DNA from: Anaerotignum sp. MB30-C6
Lineage (GTDB): Bacteria; Bacillota; Clostridia; Lachnospirales; Anaerotignaceae
Assembly (NCBI RefSeq): GCF_030908465.1
Contig: NZ_CP133078.1
Location: 2,294,001 to 2,358,000 of the forward strand
Length of the DNA: 64,000 nucleotides
Direction of reading: 5' to 3'
The notes under the pieces were generated by a model. That model was given only the letters and a program-made list of their open reading frames with translations, did not search any database and had not been told where the DNA came from. Below, one piece after another: positions 1-12,562 of the stretch (the first letter of the stretch is position 1; every line of letters starts with the position of its first letter). The position numbers and the translations under genes are program-made.

Positions 1-672
1 ATGTATGTCAATACTTTCCCCTAAATGATGCTTCGCCATAACGGAGCACTCAATATGCCAGCCAGGTCTGCCTTCGCCCCAAGGGGACTGCCAACTGGGT
101 TCCCCTTCTTTTTTAGGCTTCCAAAGTACGAAGTCCGTGGGGTTTTTCTTAGCTTCATCAATGGAAACACGCTCACTACCGCCAGTAATCAAATCCTCCA
201 GATTTTTTCTGGATAACTTACCATACTCTGGAAATCTCTTTGTATCAAAATAAATTGTACCTTTGTCCTCGTAAGCAAAACCTTTATCCACCAAGTCTTT
301 CACCATCTGGATAATCAAATCCATCTCATCTGTAACACGAGGATGCATGGTGGCACGCTTTACATTCAAACCATCGGCATCATGAAAAGCCTCTTGGATA
401 AATCTGCTGGAAACTTCCTGCATTGTTTTGTTTTCTTTGTTTGCACGGTTGATAATCTTATCATCCACGTCAGTAAAGTTCTGTACATAAGTTACTTCGT
501 ATCCCTTATATTCCAAGTAGCGTCTTACTGTATCAAATACAACGTAGGGTCTCGCATTTCCAATATGAATAAAGTCATACACTGTAGGCCCGCAAACATA
601 CATTTTTACTTTGCCTTCTTCAATAGGTACAAACTCTTCTTTCTGCCTGGTTAATGTATTATATACTTTCAT
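1..672 (-). CDS. cysS: Cysteinyl-tRNA synthetase, N-terminal part (runs off window)
   Basis: This gene codes for the class I aminoacyl-tRNA synthetase that charges tRNA-Cys in the cytoplasm. The 224 visible codons begin [14 protein letters not shown] and contain the N-terminal zinc-site Cys ([10 protein letters not shown]) and the HIGH-type motif as HIGNARPY. The KMSKS loop and the anticodon-binding part lie beyond position 1. The ATG at 672 follows AAAGGATG at a good distance. It lies downstream of cysE, probably in one T-box-controlled transcript, so charging capacity and cysteine synthesis would rise together when charged tRNA-Cys is scarce. Identification is firm; only the C-terminal part is missing, because of the window edge. 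Confidence 0.96.
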   Translation of the reverse strand, partial: MKVYNTLTRQKEEFVPIEEGKVKMYVCGPTVYDFIHIGNARPYVVFDTVRRYLEYKGYEVTYVQNFTDVDDKIINRANKENKTMQEVSSRFIQEAFHDADGLNVKRATMHPRVTDEMDLIIQMVKDLVDKGFAYEDKGTIYFDTKRFPEYGKLSRKNLEDLITGGSERVSIDEAKKNPTDFVLWKPKKEGEPSWQSPWGEGRPGWHIECSVMAKHHLGESIDIH

Positions 673-785
673 GTGATTCATCCTTTCTATTTCGTAGTTC
701 CTGCAAAAGCAATCATAACGTAAAATAAGATCAAACTTTCTTCTAAAAAAGTTAAACCCTGGCTGGTTGTACTTTCAATTTGGAA

Positions 786-810
786 GAGATAATCCTATAA
801 GAATTATCTC
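786..810 (-). terminator. Hairpin in the cysE-cysS spacer
   Basis: Eight-base arms GAGATAAT/ATTATCTC enclose a 9-base loop in the 206-bp spacer between cysE and cysS. No run of T follows on the minus strand, so it may be an mRNA-stabilising or processing hairpin rather than a terminator. The rest of the spacer shows nothing recognisable. Confidence 0.35.
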
Positions 811-878
811 CTCTCCCTCTTGTAATTATATCATACTTTAATTAAAAATACTTATTTTTTCCAAGGGTTTGCAAAGTT

Positions 879-1442
879 TTACATGGCTCTTTTTTTGTGC
901 CCTGTTAATTCCTCTGGAGCAACGGGCTTAATACGAACACCGTCTTTTCTTACCACCATTACAGGAGAACCAACGGCAGTTACATTCTCAGGAATATCTT
1001 GGATTACAACAGACCCTGCACCAATCTTCGCATTTTTTCCAATGGTAACAGCTCCCAGAACAATGGTGCCTGCACCAATCATAACATTATCTTCAAGGGT
1101 TGGGTGCCTTTTATTTTTATCTTTTCCCGTTCCCCCTAGTGTTACACCATGATACAACATAACATTGTCGCCAATTTCCGCAGTTTCTCCTATCACAATA
1201 CCCATTCCATGGTCAATAAAAAAGTTCTTGCCAATGGTTGCACCGGGGTGAATTTCGATTCCCGTAATGAATCTGGAAAACTGAGAAATAAGTCTAGCCA
1301 TAAAATAAAAATGTTTCTTGTAAAATCTATGGGCAATCCTATGGTTAATTACAGCCCAAAAACTGGGGTATAAAAAAACTTCAATATTGCTTTTAATTGC
1401 AGGGTCTTTTTCTTTAATTACCCTAATTGCTTCCTTTAACAT
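879..1442 (-). CDS. cysE: Serine O-acetyltransferase
   Basis: The enzyme transfers acetyl from acetyl-CoA to L-serine, giving O-acetylserine for cysteine synthesis. The 187-residue protein has the short-form CysE length. An N-terminal helical part is followed from about residue 60 by left-handed beta-helix hexapeptide repeats ([31 protein letters not shown]). The catalytic Asp77-His78 pair and His98 ([10 protein letters not shown]) are visible. Its ATG follows AGGAGG. A T-box leader lies directly upstream and cysS downstream, which supports an operon that responds to uncharged tRNA-Cys. The family is clear. Feedback inhibition by cysteine is usual for it but cannot be judged here. Confidence 0.96.
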   Translation of the reverse strand: MLKEAIRVIKEKDPAIKSNIEVFLYPSFWAVINHRIAHRFYKKHFYFMARLISQFSRFITGIEIHPGATIGKNFFIDHGMGIVIGETAEIGDNVMLYHGVTLGGTGKDKNKRHPTLEDNVMIGAGTIVLGAVTIGKNAKIGAGSVVIQDIPENVTAVGSPVMVVRKDGVRIKPVAPEELTGHKKRAM

Positions 1443-1545
1443 AAAAATTCCTCCTATTTCTTAACTTCTCTCAAAGAAAAGTTGTGGGTAGTTTCAACTA
1501 CGTTTTATTTTTCCCTTTAAAACTTCTATGGTAAAATCTTGTAAT

Positions 1546-1583
1546 AAAAAAAGCCTCGTCTCTATACAACATAAAGACGAAGC
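1546..1583 (-). terminator. T-box intrinsic terminator
   Basis: Nine-pair stem (one G-U) with a 13-base loop, followed on the minus strand by seven T. It competes with the antiterminator formed around GTGGAACCGCGG. Confidence 0.88.
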
Positions 1584-1850
1584 TATATTATCTCCGCGGT
1601 TCCACTTTAATTAGACGGCCATCACCATCTCACTTTGGGACTGTAACGTTGTCACCGGATACAAGCTACTTTAAAAACTTTCGCCTGCTCAGTTCAGGAA
1701 CGCACTTCATCCGCCCTCACCTATAAACGGCTCCCACCCAAGTATTTTAAGATGGCGACAGTCAAAATCATGTTTTTCATGACCTCAAATCTCATCACCT
1801 TGCACCAAGGCCGCTATTCTCTGTTAGGCAAGAAAAGGATTACTCTTTTC
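1546..1850 (-). promoter_or_regulatory. T-box leader upstream of cysE-cysS, probably tRNA-Cys specific
   Basis: On the minus strand the leader carries the T-box core GTGGAACCGCGG (1605-1594), then a terminator: stem GCTTCGTCT/AGACGAGGC (1583-1553) and seven T (1552-1546). Upstream lie Stem I-like elements, including AGAGAATAGCGG. T-box RNAs bind uncharged tRNA through a specifier codon and the antiterminator bulge, and so allow read-through. TGC (Cys) at 1704-1702 in the sequence GAAGTGCGTTCC is a possible specifier; I did not fold Stem I, so this assignment rests mainly on the downstream genes. The leader follows ispF closely, so its promoter lies at the end of or behind ispF, or it is transcribed from there. 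Confidence 0.9.
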
Positions 1851-1866
1851 CATCATAACCTTTTTC

Positions 1867-2343
1867 TTATTCACTTTTATTTATAAGGCAAACCACCGTA
1901 GCAGCTATACCTTCACCTGCTCCTGTAAAACCCAAACCTTCCTCAGTTGTGGCTTTCACATTCACTTGTTCCATTTCTATTCCCAAAGTTCTCGCAATAT
2001 TCTCACGCATACTAGGAATATATGGTGCCAATTTCGGTTCTTGAGCAATAATTGTAGTATCAAGATTTATTATACAATATCCTTTTTCAGAAATCAAGTA
2101 TAAAACTTCCGACAGCAACTTTAAACTGTCAGCCCCCCTAAACCTTTCATCCGAATCAGGAAAGTGCGTACCGATATCCCCAAGAGCCGCCGCACCCAAA
2201 AGAGCATCCATAATAGCGTGTAATAAAACATCGGCATCCGAATGACCTAAAAGCCCCTTTTCATGAGGAATCTCAACACCACCAATGATTAATTTTCGTC
2301 CTTCAACTAATTTATGCACATCATATCCGGAGCCAATCCGCAT
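1867..2343 (-). CDS. ispF: 2-C-methyl-D-erythritol 2,4-cyclodiphosphate synthase
   Basis: This enzyme closes CDP-methylerythritol 2-phosphate to MECDP in the non-mevalonate isoprenoid pathway. The 158 residues match the family length. The zinc ligands Asp8 and His10 (GYDVH) and His42 are present, with [12 protein letters not shown] between them and the C-terminal [12 protein letters not shown] signature. The ATG at 2343 has TGAGGTAAGAAAT before it. The usual partner ispD is not adjacent. The cys T-box begins immediately downstream. Identification is certain. Confidence 0.97.
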   Translation of the reverse strand: MRIGSGYDVHKLVEGRKLIIGGVEIPHEKGLLGHSDADVLLHAIMDALLGAAALGDIGTHFPDSDERFRGADSLKLLSEVLYLISEKGYCIINLDTTIIAQEPKLAPYIPSMRENIARTLGIEMEQVNVKATTEEGLGFTGAGEGIAATVVCLINKSE

Positions 2344-2606
2344 ATTTCTTACCTCACTTTCAAAATATGCATGGATAATTTAAAACTCTCCTATCCAGTA
2401 CAATTTTTTTCAAAAATTCATATAGCCCCACTATACTCCCAACGGATCCTTATGTCAAGATGAGGTCTTGGGCAGAAAAAATAGGTAGTTGAAAATATAT
2501 CCTTATTAATACAAGAATATTATCCATGTACCACTCCCACCATCTACCTTGTAGAAAGATTTACCCCCTAAACTTTCAGGAATTTTTTATTCATACGAAG
2601 CCTTTT

Positions 2607-3242
2607 TCAACGAATAAAACTCGTTCTAACTCCCTTTTCAACTTCAGGCAACTCAATACCATGCTCTTTACCGCAGGCAATACTTTTCAACATCCAAGCC
2701 ATATTCGTACCGATATTCCGCATGGTTTGTAGGCCCTCTAGATCCTTCATAACATCTTCAGGACAAACGCCATGAACCATATTCCAATAGCTAGAAGATA
2801 CAATAGGCATCATGGCAATGGTAAAATATTTATTAATCACATCAAAAGATGCCGTTGTGCCCCCACGTCTTGCTGAAATCACAGCAGCTGCCGGTTTAAA
2901 ATGAAATGGGTGTTTATCTACTGAGCTGGAAGAACAGTAAAATACCCGATCCAGAAAAGAAAGGAGCCGTCCGCTGGGATGAGCATAGTACACTGGGGAG
3001 CCAAAAATAAACCCGTCGGCTTCCCTTGCCTCTTCCACAAATCTATTTACATCGTCGTCATTAAATACGCACTTTCCCTCATGGCATTTCTTGCATCCAA
3101 TACAGTCTCTAATTGCTTTTCCACCTAATTGAAATATTTCATACTGGATACCTTGTTTTTCCAAAGCCTTACCTACCTCTGTTAATGCTGTAAAGGTGCA
3201 TCCTTTCAAGTTGGAACTGCCGTTCACCATAAGTACTTTCAT
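2607..3242 (-). CDS. Iron-sulfur flavoprotein / NAD(P)H-dependent FMN reductase family
   Basis: A flavodoxin-fold protein: MKVLMVNGSSNLKGCT is the FMN-phosphate loop and FIFGSPVYYAHPSG the second flavin contact. Between them lies Cys-X2-Cys-X2-Cys-X4-Cys (CIGCKKCHEGKC, about residues 47-57), the compact motif that holds a [4Fe-4S] cluster in iron-sulfur flavoproteins of anaerobes. The role is probably electron transfer or reduction of oxygen species or quinones; the substrate is unknown. I start it at the ATG at 3242, because the upstream in-frame ATG (3260) precedes the AGGAGG that serves 3242. It seems monocistronic. The C-terminal residues beyond the fold are ordinary. Confidence 0.85.
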   Translation of the reverse strand: MKVLMVNGSSNLKGCTFTALTEVGKALEKQGIQYEIFQLGGKAIRDCIGCKKCHEGKCVFNDDDVNRFVEEAREADGFIFGSPVYYAHPSGRLLSFLDRVFYCSSSSVDKHPFHFKPAAAVISARRGGTTASFDVINKYFTIAMMPIVSSSYWNMVHGVCPEDVMKDLEGLQTMRNIGTNMAWMLKSIACGKEHGIELPEVEKGVRTSFIR

Positions 3243-3524
3243 ACATTCTCCTCCTAACATTCCTGTTGAAATGATTCATATACTAAAGTTTTAAATCCTT
3301 TATCCCAAAATTAATTAGTGCTACCTTTCATTTGTATTGTCATTGCTCCTTGTTTTATTCCATCATAATACCCCAATAAAGGAGTTTATTTATAAATTGC
3401 TATATATAAAATTGTAAATAAGCCTTAAGCTTTTCGTAATAGAAAGCACAGGAAATAGCATTCTCTTTGTAAATGAGTTATGTTATGATTAGATAACAAT
3501 TTTTTAATAAAGGAGCCATTTTCT

Positions 3525-4361
3525 ATGCTACATAAACGACTCAAGAAAAAACGGATCTGGTTGATTTTTATACTTCTCTGTATTCTTCTGTTTTTTTTAG
3601 CCTTCGACGTTAGGCTTAAAACAGTAACATATACCATCAACACTGAAAAATTGACAGATCAAATTCGCATTGCTTTGGTTACAGATCTCCACTCTTGCCG
3701 TTATGGAGATGATCAAGAAAATTTGATTCAAGCCATCGAAAAAGAAAACCCAGACCTAATTCTTTTGGGCGGTGATATCTGCGATGACAGAATCCCCCAT
3801 AACAATACCCAGAAGCTTTTAAAATCCATTACAAAAAAATACCCCTGCTATTATGTCACAGGCAACCATGAATACTGGACTGGTGATATCGAAAAAGTTT
3901 TAGATATCTTCCGTGCCTACAATGTTAACATATTACAGGGGACATTTGAAACCATTGAGGTTAATGGACAGAAACTAAATATTTGTGGCATTGATGATCC
4001 TGATGCAGAACGCTGGGGCACAAATATTAGCATTGCACAGCAGTTGGAAGCACTCAAGAGTACATCTGAGAATGGGTTTTATACCGTTTTACTTTCCCAT
4101 CGACCAGAACTGATTGAAACCTACTTGGAATATAACTTTGACCTTATTTTAAGTGGCCATGCCCACGGTGGTCAGTGGCGAATTCCTGGTATCCTAAATG
4201 GGCTTCTCGCCCCAAATCAGGGATGGTTCCCCCCTTATGCAGGGGGTGAATATTCATTCGATAATAGCAAAATGATTGTTAGCCGTGGACTAGCCCGTGA
4301 GAGCACGCGAGTACCAAGAATTTTCAATCGCCCAGAGCTTGTCATTGTTAATTTAAAGTAA
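3525..4361 (+). CDS. Membrane-anchored calcineurin-like metallophosphoesterase (YkuE-like)
   Basis: The 278-residue protein has a basic N-terminus and one membrane segment (about 11-27), then a metallophosphoesterase domain outside or at the membrane surface. All metal-binding blocks are present: DLH (54-56), GGDICDD (82-88), GNHEYW (113-118), an SHRP histidine and the final GHAHGGQW. The layout resembles B. subtilis YkuE, a cell-wall-associated phosphoesterase; a lipid pyrophosphatase role as in the LpxH/LpxI group is possible but not shown. The start follows AAAGGAG. It stands alone, transcribed towards the tRNA cluster. Family certain, substrate unknown. Confidence 0.9.
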   Translation: MLHKRLKKKRIWLIFILLCILLFFLAFDVRLKTVTYTINTEKLTDQIRIALVTDLHSCRYGDDQENLIQAIEKENPDLILLGGDICDDRIPHNNTQKLLKSITKKYPCYYVTGNHEYWTGDIEKVLDIFRAYNVNILQGTFETIEVNGQKLNICGIDDPDAERWGTNISIAQQLEALKSTSENGFYTVLLSHRPELIETYLEYNFDLILSGHAHGGQWRIPGILNGLLAPNQGWFPPYAGGEYSFDNSKMIVSRGLARESTRVPRIFNRPELVIVNLK

Positions 4362-4636
4362 AGAGCTTTATCTTCAGATTCGTCGCATAAAGTATAAAGA
4401 ACCATCTGCCTAGCGGGTGATTCTTTCTCTTTGGTTACACCTTGTGCTACCATATACTGGGTAAGCTATGCCTATTTAGCGTCTACTTGATGACGAACAA
4501 ATAACTATAAATTTTGTGCATAAATTCTTTATTTATTCTATAGATTTATTTCTACCAAACCCGTTTAGTCCTTATTTGAATAAGTAATATTAAAAATAGC
4601 AAAAAACACCCAATCATGGATGTCTTCAAATAAAAA

Positions 4637-4710
4637 TAGCGGAGGAGGGATTTGAACCCCCGACACTGCGGGTATGAACCGCATGCTCTAGCCAACTGAG
4701 CTACTCCGCC
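4637..4710 (-). tRNA. tRNA-Met (CAU), elongator
   Basis: A 74-nt cloverleaf with anticodon stem TGCGG/CCGCA and loop TTCATAC. The acceptor stem begins GGCGGAG. The body resembles the Firmicutes elongator tRNA-Met and lacks the three G-C pairs of the initiator. CCA is not encoded. It is the last gene of the rRNA operon. Confidence 0.93.
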
Positions 4711-4745
4711 ATATCTATATTGAGTTTTGAATATTCTAGAAAAAA

Positions 4746-4818
4746 TGGGAGTTACAGGGCTCGAACCTGTGACCCTCTGCTTGTAAGGCAGATGCTCTCC
4801 CAGCTGAGCTAAACTCCC
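4746..4818 (-). tRNA. tRNA-Val (UAC)
   Basis: A 73-nt cloverleaf with acceptor GGGAGTT/AACTCCC, anticodon loop CTTACAA and discriminator A. CCA is not encoded. Confidence 0.96.
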
Positions 4819-4822
4819 ATAA

Positions 4823-4896
<74 letters not shown>

Positions 4897-4913
4897 ATAT
4901 TTAATTAATAAAG

Positions 4914-4987
4914 TGGGTCTTCAGGGACTCGAACCCGGGACCGTCCGGTTATGAGCCGGATGCTCTAACCAACTGAGCTAAAGACCC
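4914..4987 (-). tRNA. tRNA-Ile2 (CAU, lysidine-modified)
   Basis: A 74-nt cloverleaf with acceptor GGGTCTT/AAGACCC and anticodon loop CTCATAA. The CAT anticodon together with this body matches the Firmicutes tRNA-Ile that TilS converts to read AUA, rather than the elongator Met gene present at 4637. The call between Ile2 and Met rests on remembered family sequences. Confidence 0.82.
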
Positions 4988-5015
4988 AAAAAAATTTTGT
5001 GCCCAGTTAAAAATA

Positions 5016-5088
5016 AGCCGATGATCGGACTCGAACCGATAACCTGCTGATTACAAGTCAGCTGCTCTGCCAATTGAGCCACATCGGC
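5016..5088 (-). tRNA. tRNA-Thr (UGU)
   Basis: A 73-nt cloverleaf with acceptor GCCGATG/CATCGGC, anticodon loop CTTGTAA and discriminator T. It is the first tRNA behind 5S rRNA. Confidence 0.96.
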
Positions 5089-5097
5089 TTAAAATAG

Positions 5098-5216
5098 ATT
5101 TCGGCAACCATCTACTTTCCCAGGCAGCTTCCCACCAAGTATCATCGACCGCTCAGGTCTTAACCGACGTGTTCGGAATGGGAACGGGTGTGTCCCCTGA
5201 GCGCATCGTCACCGAA
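5098..5216 (-). rRNA. rrf: 5S ribosomal RNA
   Basis: On the minus strand TCGGTGACGATGCGCTCAGGG opens and GGTTGCCGA closes the molecule; internal CCCGTTCCCATTCCGAACAC is the conserved 5S loop region. Ends are estimated from the terminal helix. Unusually, it is separated from 23S by tRNA-Asn and tRNA-Glu. Confidence 0.93.
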
Positions 5217-5225
5217 AACTAAAAA

Positions 5226-5297
5226 TGATCCGTGCGGGATTCGAACCCGCGTTACCGCCGTGAAAGGGCGGTGTCTTAACCCCTTGACCAACGGACC
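5226..5297 (-). tRNA. tRNA-Glu (UUC)
   Basis: A 72-nt cloverleaf with anticodon stem CCGCC/GGCGG, loop CTTTCAC and discriminator A. It lies between 23S and 5S rRNA. Confidence 0.96.
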
Positions 5298-5304
5298 ATA
5301 TCTA

Positions 5305-5376
5305 CTCCCCGTGTTGGATTCGAACCAACGACCCTCCGGTTAACAGCCGGATGCTCTACCGCTGAGCTAACGAGGA
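5305..5376 (-). tRNA. tRNA-Asn (GUU)
   Basis: A 72-nt cloverleaf with acceptor TCCTCGT/ACGGGGA, anticodon loop CTGTTAA and discriminator G. It is the first gene behind 23S, seven bases before tRNA-Glu. Confidence 0.96.
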
Positions 5377-5560
5377 ATAATGAGATGTACTTACATACAC
5401 CTTCAAAACTGAACACAAGAACATTAGCGCCTTCCTTTGCATTTATCAACTACCGACCCAACACCAAAGGTGTAAAGAGGTTATTTGTGCAAAGGATATT
5501 AGTGGTCTTTTCCAACAGGAAAAGAAATCACCTCGCCATTATATCATCAATCGATTTATT

Positions 5561-8457
<2,897 letters not shown>

Positions 8458-8459
8458 AG

Positions 8460-8576
8460 TTCGTTAGATTTTTGTATTGATGCTCTGAGTACTGCGACCT
8501 AACATTTCGTAGAAATGTAAGAGCAGTGCGAAATCAAAACAAAAATCGGTTTTCATTACGAAGTAATGAAAAAACT
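8460..8576. repeat. Spacer repeat, copy A (abuts 23S 5' end)
   Basis: A block of about 117 bp from TTCGTTAGATTTTT to AATGAAAAAACT, matching copy B at 8683-8798 with scattered changes. Shared landmarks are a CATTT..AAATGT hairpin, ATCAAA, and AAATCGGTTTTCATT followed by a small inverted repeat. Confidence 0.8.
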
Positions 8577-8682
8577 TCCTTATTGCTTTGACCCTCTTTT
8601 CATCAAGTCAAAATCTATAGCTTGTTCTTTGGAATGTTTCGTAGTAGCGATACTACGGTTTTTGTTAGCATCGTCTGCTAAC

Positions 8683-8798
8683 TTCGTTAGATTTTTTCTT
8701 TGATGTTTTAAATGCTGCCACCTCACATTTGTAAAAATGTAAAAGCTGCATAAAATCAAAGATAAAATCGGTTTTCATTGCAATGCAATGAAAAAACT
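8683..8798. repeat. Spacer repeat, copy B
   Basis: Second copy of the block at 8460-8576, 223 bp away, same orientation, with the same order of landmarks. Confidence 0.8.
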
Positions 8799-8961
8799 AC
8801 TTTATTATTTCTAAAGAAATTTATTTATTTCTCGATTGACTCTATTTTTTCTTGTATTCAGTTTTCAAGGTGCAGTTCTTGCCTTTTATTCTTCTTTTAT
8901 TCTTATTGAAGGTTTGATCCTTCAAAACCAAACAGTAGATTACTTCACAACCAATACTCCA

Positions 8962-10496
<1,535 letters not shown>

Positions 10497-10771
10497 TAAA
10501 ATTTATGAACGGCATCGTCGGGAATAAATTTTATAAGTAGTTTTCATAGAAAACTACGCATAAAGCCTTCCGACTTGCACATCCGAGTTGTCCTAACCAG
10601 TATAATCTGGCTACTATCTGGTTTTTTCGAAACCAGCAAACTCTTTTGTCTCTTAAAAGCTTATAGCTTTTTGAATTGACTATGGGTTGTGTGTTTGTAT
10701 TCTACTGTTTAGTTTTCAAGGATCAATTTGTCTCTTTGTCGCTGCTATTTTTTTCGTTGTCAGCGAAGATT

Positions 10772-10800
10772 ATTGTATCAGGTCTGTTTTTATTTGTCAA
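10772..10800 (-). promoter_or_regulatory. rRNA promoter P3 (closest to 16S)
   Basis: TTGACA (10800-10795), 17-base spacer, TACAAT (10777-10772). A CAGCGAAG-type block lies just outside the -10 and recurs at the next promoter. Confidence 0.82.
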
Positions 10801-10888
10801 GAACTTTTTAAAATTTTTTTTATTTTTTCGACTTTTAAGTTCTTAAAAACTTATCTAATTCTGTCGCTTCTCGGCGTCAGCGAAGGTA

Positions 10889-10917
10889 AGTTTAACAGAC
10901 TTTTTGCTGCTTGTCAA
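10889..10917 (-). promoter_or_regulatory. rRNA promoter P2
   Basis: TTGACA (10917-10912), 17-base spacer, TAAACT (10894-10889). It is 117 bp upstream of P3 and shares the GTCAGCGAAG block (plus-strand reading) beside the -10. Confidence 0.8.
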
Positions 10918-11008
10918 GAATTTCTTCAAATTATTTTTGATATCAATTCATGACTTACTCATCTTCAATTTGCTATTTCCTTTGCCGTTTTGGCAGTGAC
11001 AATTTATT

Positions 11009-11036
11009 ATTATACACTCTTTTTTGCCTTTGTCAA
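11009..11036 (-). promoter_or_regulatory. rRNA promoter P1 (most upstream)
   Basis: TTGACA (11036-11031), 16-base spacer, TATAAT (11014-11009); both hexamers are consensus. The leader to 16S is then about 500 bases. Confidence 0.85.
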
Positions 11037-11085
11037 TACTAATTTAAACTTTTTTTCCATCTTTAGAAACCTTCTTACTCGTATT

Positions 11086-11117
11086 AATAAGGATACCTTA
11101 ATTAAGGTATCCTTATT
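11086..11117. terminator. Perfect 32-base palindrome, probable bidirectional terminator
   Basis: Both halves (AATAAGGATACCTTAA and its complement) match over all 16 positions. It lies between the lipoprotein gene's stop and the rRNA promoters, so it probably ends the lipoprotein transcript. The T-run is weak on the minus strand. Confidence 0.6.
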
Positions 11118-11132
11118 ATATTCTTACTGTTA

Positions 11133-11324
11133 TTATTGCGCAGGTGTCACATCAGTGCCCGTAGACACATCTGATGGTGTTGTTTCCTGACCATTTCCTG
11201 CACCGGCTTCTTCCTGTGTAGGGTTTTCAGTAGGGGTAGTCCCTAAATTCCCACAACCGCTGAATGCTAATGTAAGTCCTAGACAAAGCGCGAGAATCCA
11301 TTCTTTTTTGAAGTTCTTTTTCAT
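11133..11324 (-). CDS. Small putative lipoprotein
   Basis: A 63-residue product with a basic start (MKKNFKKEW), hydrophobic stretch and lipobox LAFSGC, so Cys24 should be lipidated after signal peptidase II cleavage. The mature part is short, low in complexity and rich in Thr, Glu and Gly, without a known domain. GGTGGTGATAGG precedes the ATG. It stands alone between the rRNA promoters and the next small gene. No function can be assigned; a surface-exposed spacer or small sensory peptide is possible. Confidence 0.72.
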   Translation of the reverse strand: MKKNFKKEWILALCLGLTLAFSGCGNLGTTPTENPTQEEAGAGNGQETTPSDVSTGTDVTPAQ

Positions 11325-11488
11325 TTCCTATCACCACCTTTCCATTTCATCTGTAGTCACTTTCGCAGTAACGTTAACTCAATTACAGCAAAGATGCTAT
11401 AATATTGTTTAAATATTATTTACTCTTTCCTTTTTTTAATTCTCTTTTTGTCAGATTCATTTTTTATCTTGATTCATAATGGCGAATA

Positions 11489-11519
11489 AAAAATCCCTTC
11501 ATTTCCTGAAGGGATTTTT
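11489..11519. terminator. Intrinsic terminator
   Basis: Stem AAAATCCCTTC/GAAGGGATTTT with a 6-7 base loop and A/T tails on both sides. It serves the 48-codon gene at 11539-11685 on the minus strand. Confidence 0.8.
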
Positions 11520-11538
11520 CATTAAAGCCTAGTTGCTT

Positions 11539-11685
11539 TTACTTTGTTTTGTTTGTTTTGTTTGTTTTATTACACTTACTGTTGTTCTGAGAGCCTGTTT
11601 CGATGCTGTATTCCTGAGCAAACTCTGTTCTGTTCATGCCCTTTTGTGGTTTTTCTGTAGTACCTTTGTTTGTTTTCTTGTCCAT
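11539..11685 (-). CDS. Small Asn/Thr/Lys-rich protein, possibly SASP-like
   Basis: A 48-residue hydrophilic protein too short for usual ORF cut-offs. Its ATG at 11685 follows GGGAGG at good spacing and a terminator lies downstream, which supports a real gene. The middle reads NRTEFAQEYSIETGSQNN, loosely recalling the TEFASET motif of gamma-type small acid-soluble spore proteins (SspE). The end is built from KTN repeats coded by a 9-base TTTGTTTTG-type repeat. The SspE link is a guess from one motif; gamma-type SASPs are mainly a Bacillus feature. Confidence 0.65.
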   Translation of the reverse strand: MDKKTNKGTTEKPQKGMNRTEFAQEYSIETGSQNNSKCNKTNKTNKTK

Positions 11686-11755
11686 ATTCTATGACCTCCC
11701 TAGTTTCGTTTATGACTAAATTGTACGAGGATTTTCCTCGCAGTCATAGTATGGA

Positions 11756-12562
11756 TTATCTTACGTTTTTTATACTCTTTCTTTTTTCAATTATATATCT
11801 TTTTTTATACTTTAACGTTACATATTTTAAAACCTTTTGATATATAAAAGGGTTCGCTACTCCACCAACCATACCTACTATAAAGAATCCCTGCAAAAAC
11901 TTTGAAAGTAACATGGCATCTGATAAAGCCCTTGATGCTTTTTGCATATCTTCTTCTATATTAGTAATAATATCAGGAACGTCCATATGGGTCATCCAAC
12001 TTTCAACATCTTTATTTGCTTCTTCTTTCCTTTCATCTCCACACAATGAAGCAGTAATCATTTTTAAAATTAAAATTTGCTCCTTTTCTTCTTTATAATT
12101 AAATCCATAACCAATGGATGCTTCATAAATGCCTTTTAAAAGGATCCCAAGAAAAAGAGGAATATCTGGAAGCCCTACGCCAAAAACACCTAGACCAATC
12201 CCTTCTACCATTGTTGTACAAGTATTAATTCGTTGCCCTTTTTTAATCCCCCTCTCCAACTCCTTTAAAGACTTGCTATCTGGCTTTCGTTCAACACGCA
12301 AATTATTGACTGTAAAGTCAAGGGCAAGCTCATCTTCATTATAGGTTTTTTCTATTACACTAATACCCTTTGAAAAAATCAACTGAAACGCCTTATAAAA
12401 TCCTTCATGCAGCGTTTTTGACAGTTTCTCGGGTATTTTTTTCTCCACGCCTTGCTTTAATTCATCAAACTTTGATGTTTTCCCATTCATTTCAATCTTC
12501 TTGTATTTTTTTTCTTCCTTTACCACAAGCCTTTTCCATTCTTTATCGAGACTTCTAGCCAC
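11756..12562 (-). CDS. EcsC family protein
   Basis: About 268 residues from the GTG at 12562. The protein matches the EcsC family of unknown function: LDKEWKRL at the start, a central glycine-rich hydrophobic part (GIGLGVFGVGLPDIPLFLG) and a second hydrophobic end (LQGFFIVGMVGGVANP). The family is associated with membranes, and B. subtilis EcsC is coded with an ABC transporter, but no transporter is present here. The frame is open to an ATG at 12670. However, that codon lies only about ten bases from the predicted transcription start of the promoter at 12716-12688 and has no Shine-Dalgarno, whereas the GTG follows GGGGGGG. Confidence 0.78.
   Translation of the reverse strand: MARSLDKEWKRLVVKEEKKYKKIEMNGKTSKFDELKQGVEKKIPEKLSKTLHEGFYKAFQLIFSKGISVIEKTYNEDELALDFTVNNLRVERKPDSKSLKELERGIKKGQRINTCTTMVEGIGLGVFGVGLPDIPLFLGILLKGIYEASIGYGFNYKEEKEQILILKMITASLCGDERKEEANKDVESWMTHMDVPDIITNIEEDMQKASRALSDAMLLSKFLQGFFIVGMVGGVANPFIYQKVLKYVTLKYKKRYIIEKRKSIKNVR

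Noticed and set aside
11540-11580. Short repeated TTTGTTTTG units as a CRISPR-like or phase-variable array
   Set aside because: Only about three 9-base units, inside the end of a small gene; no spacers.
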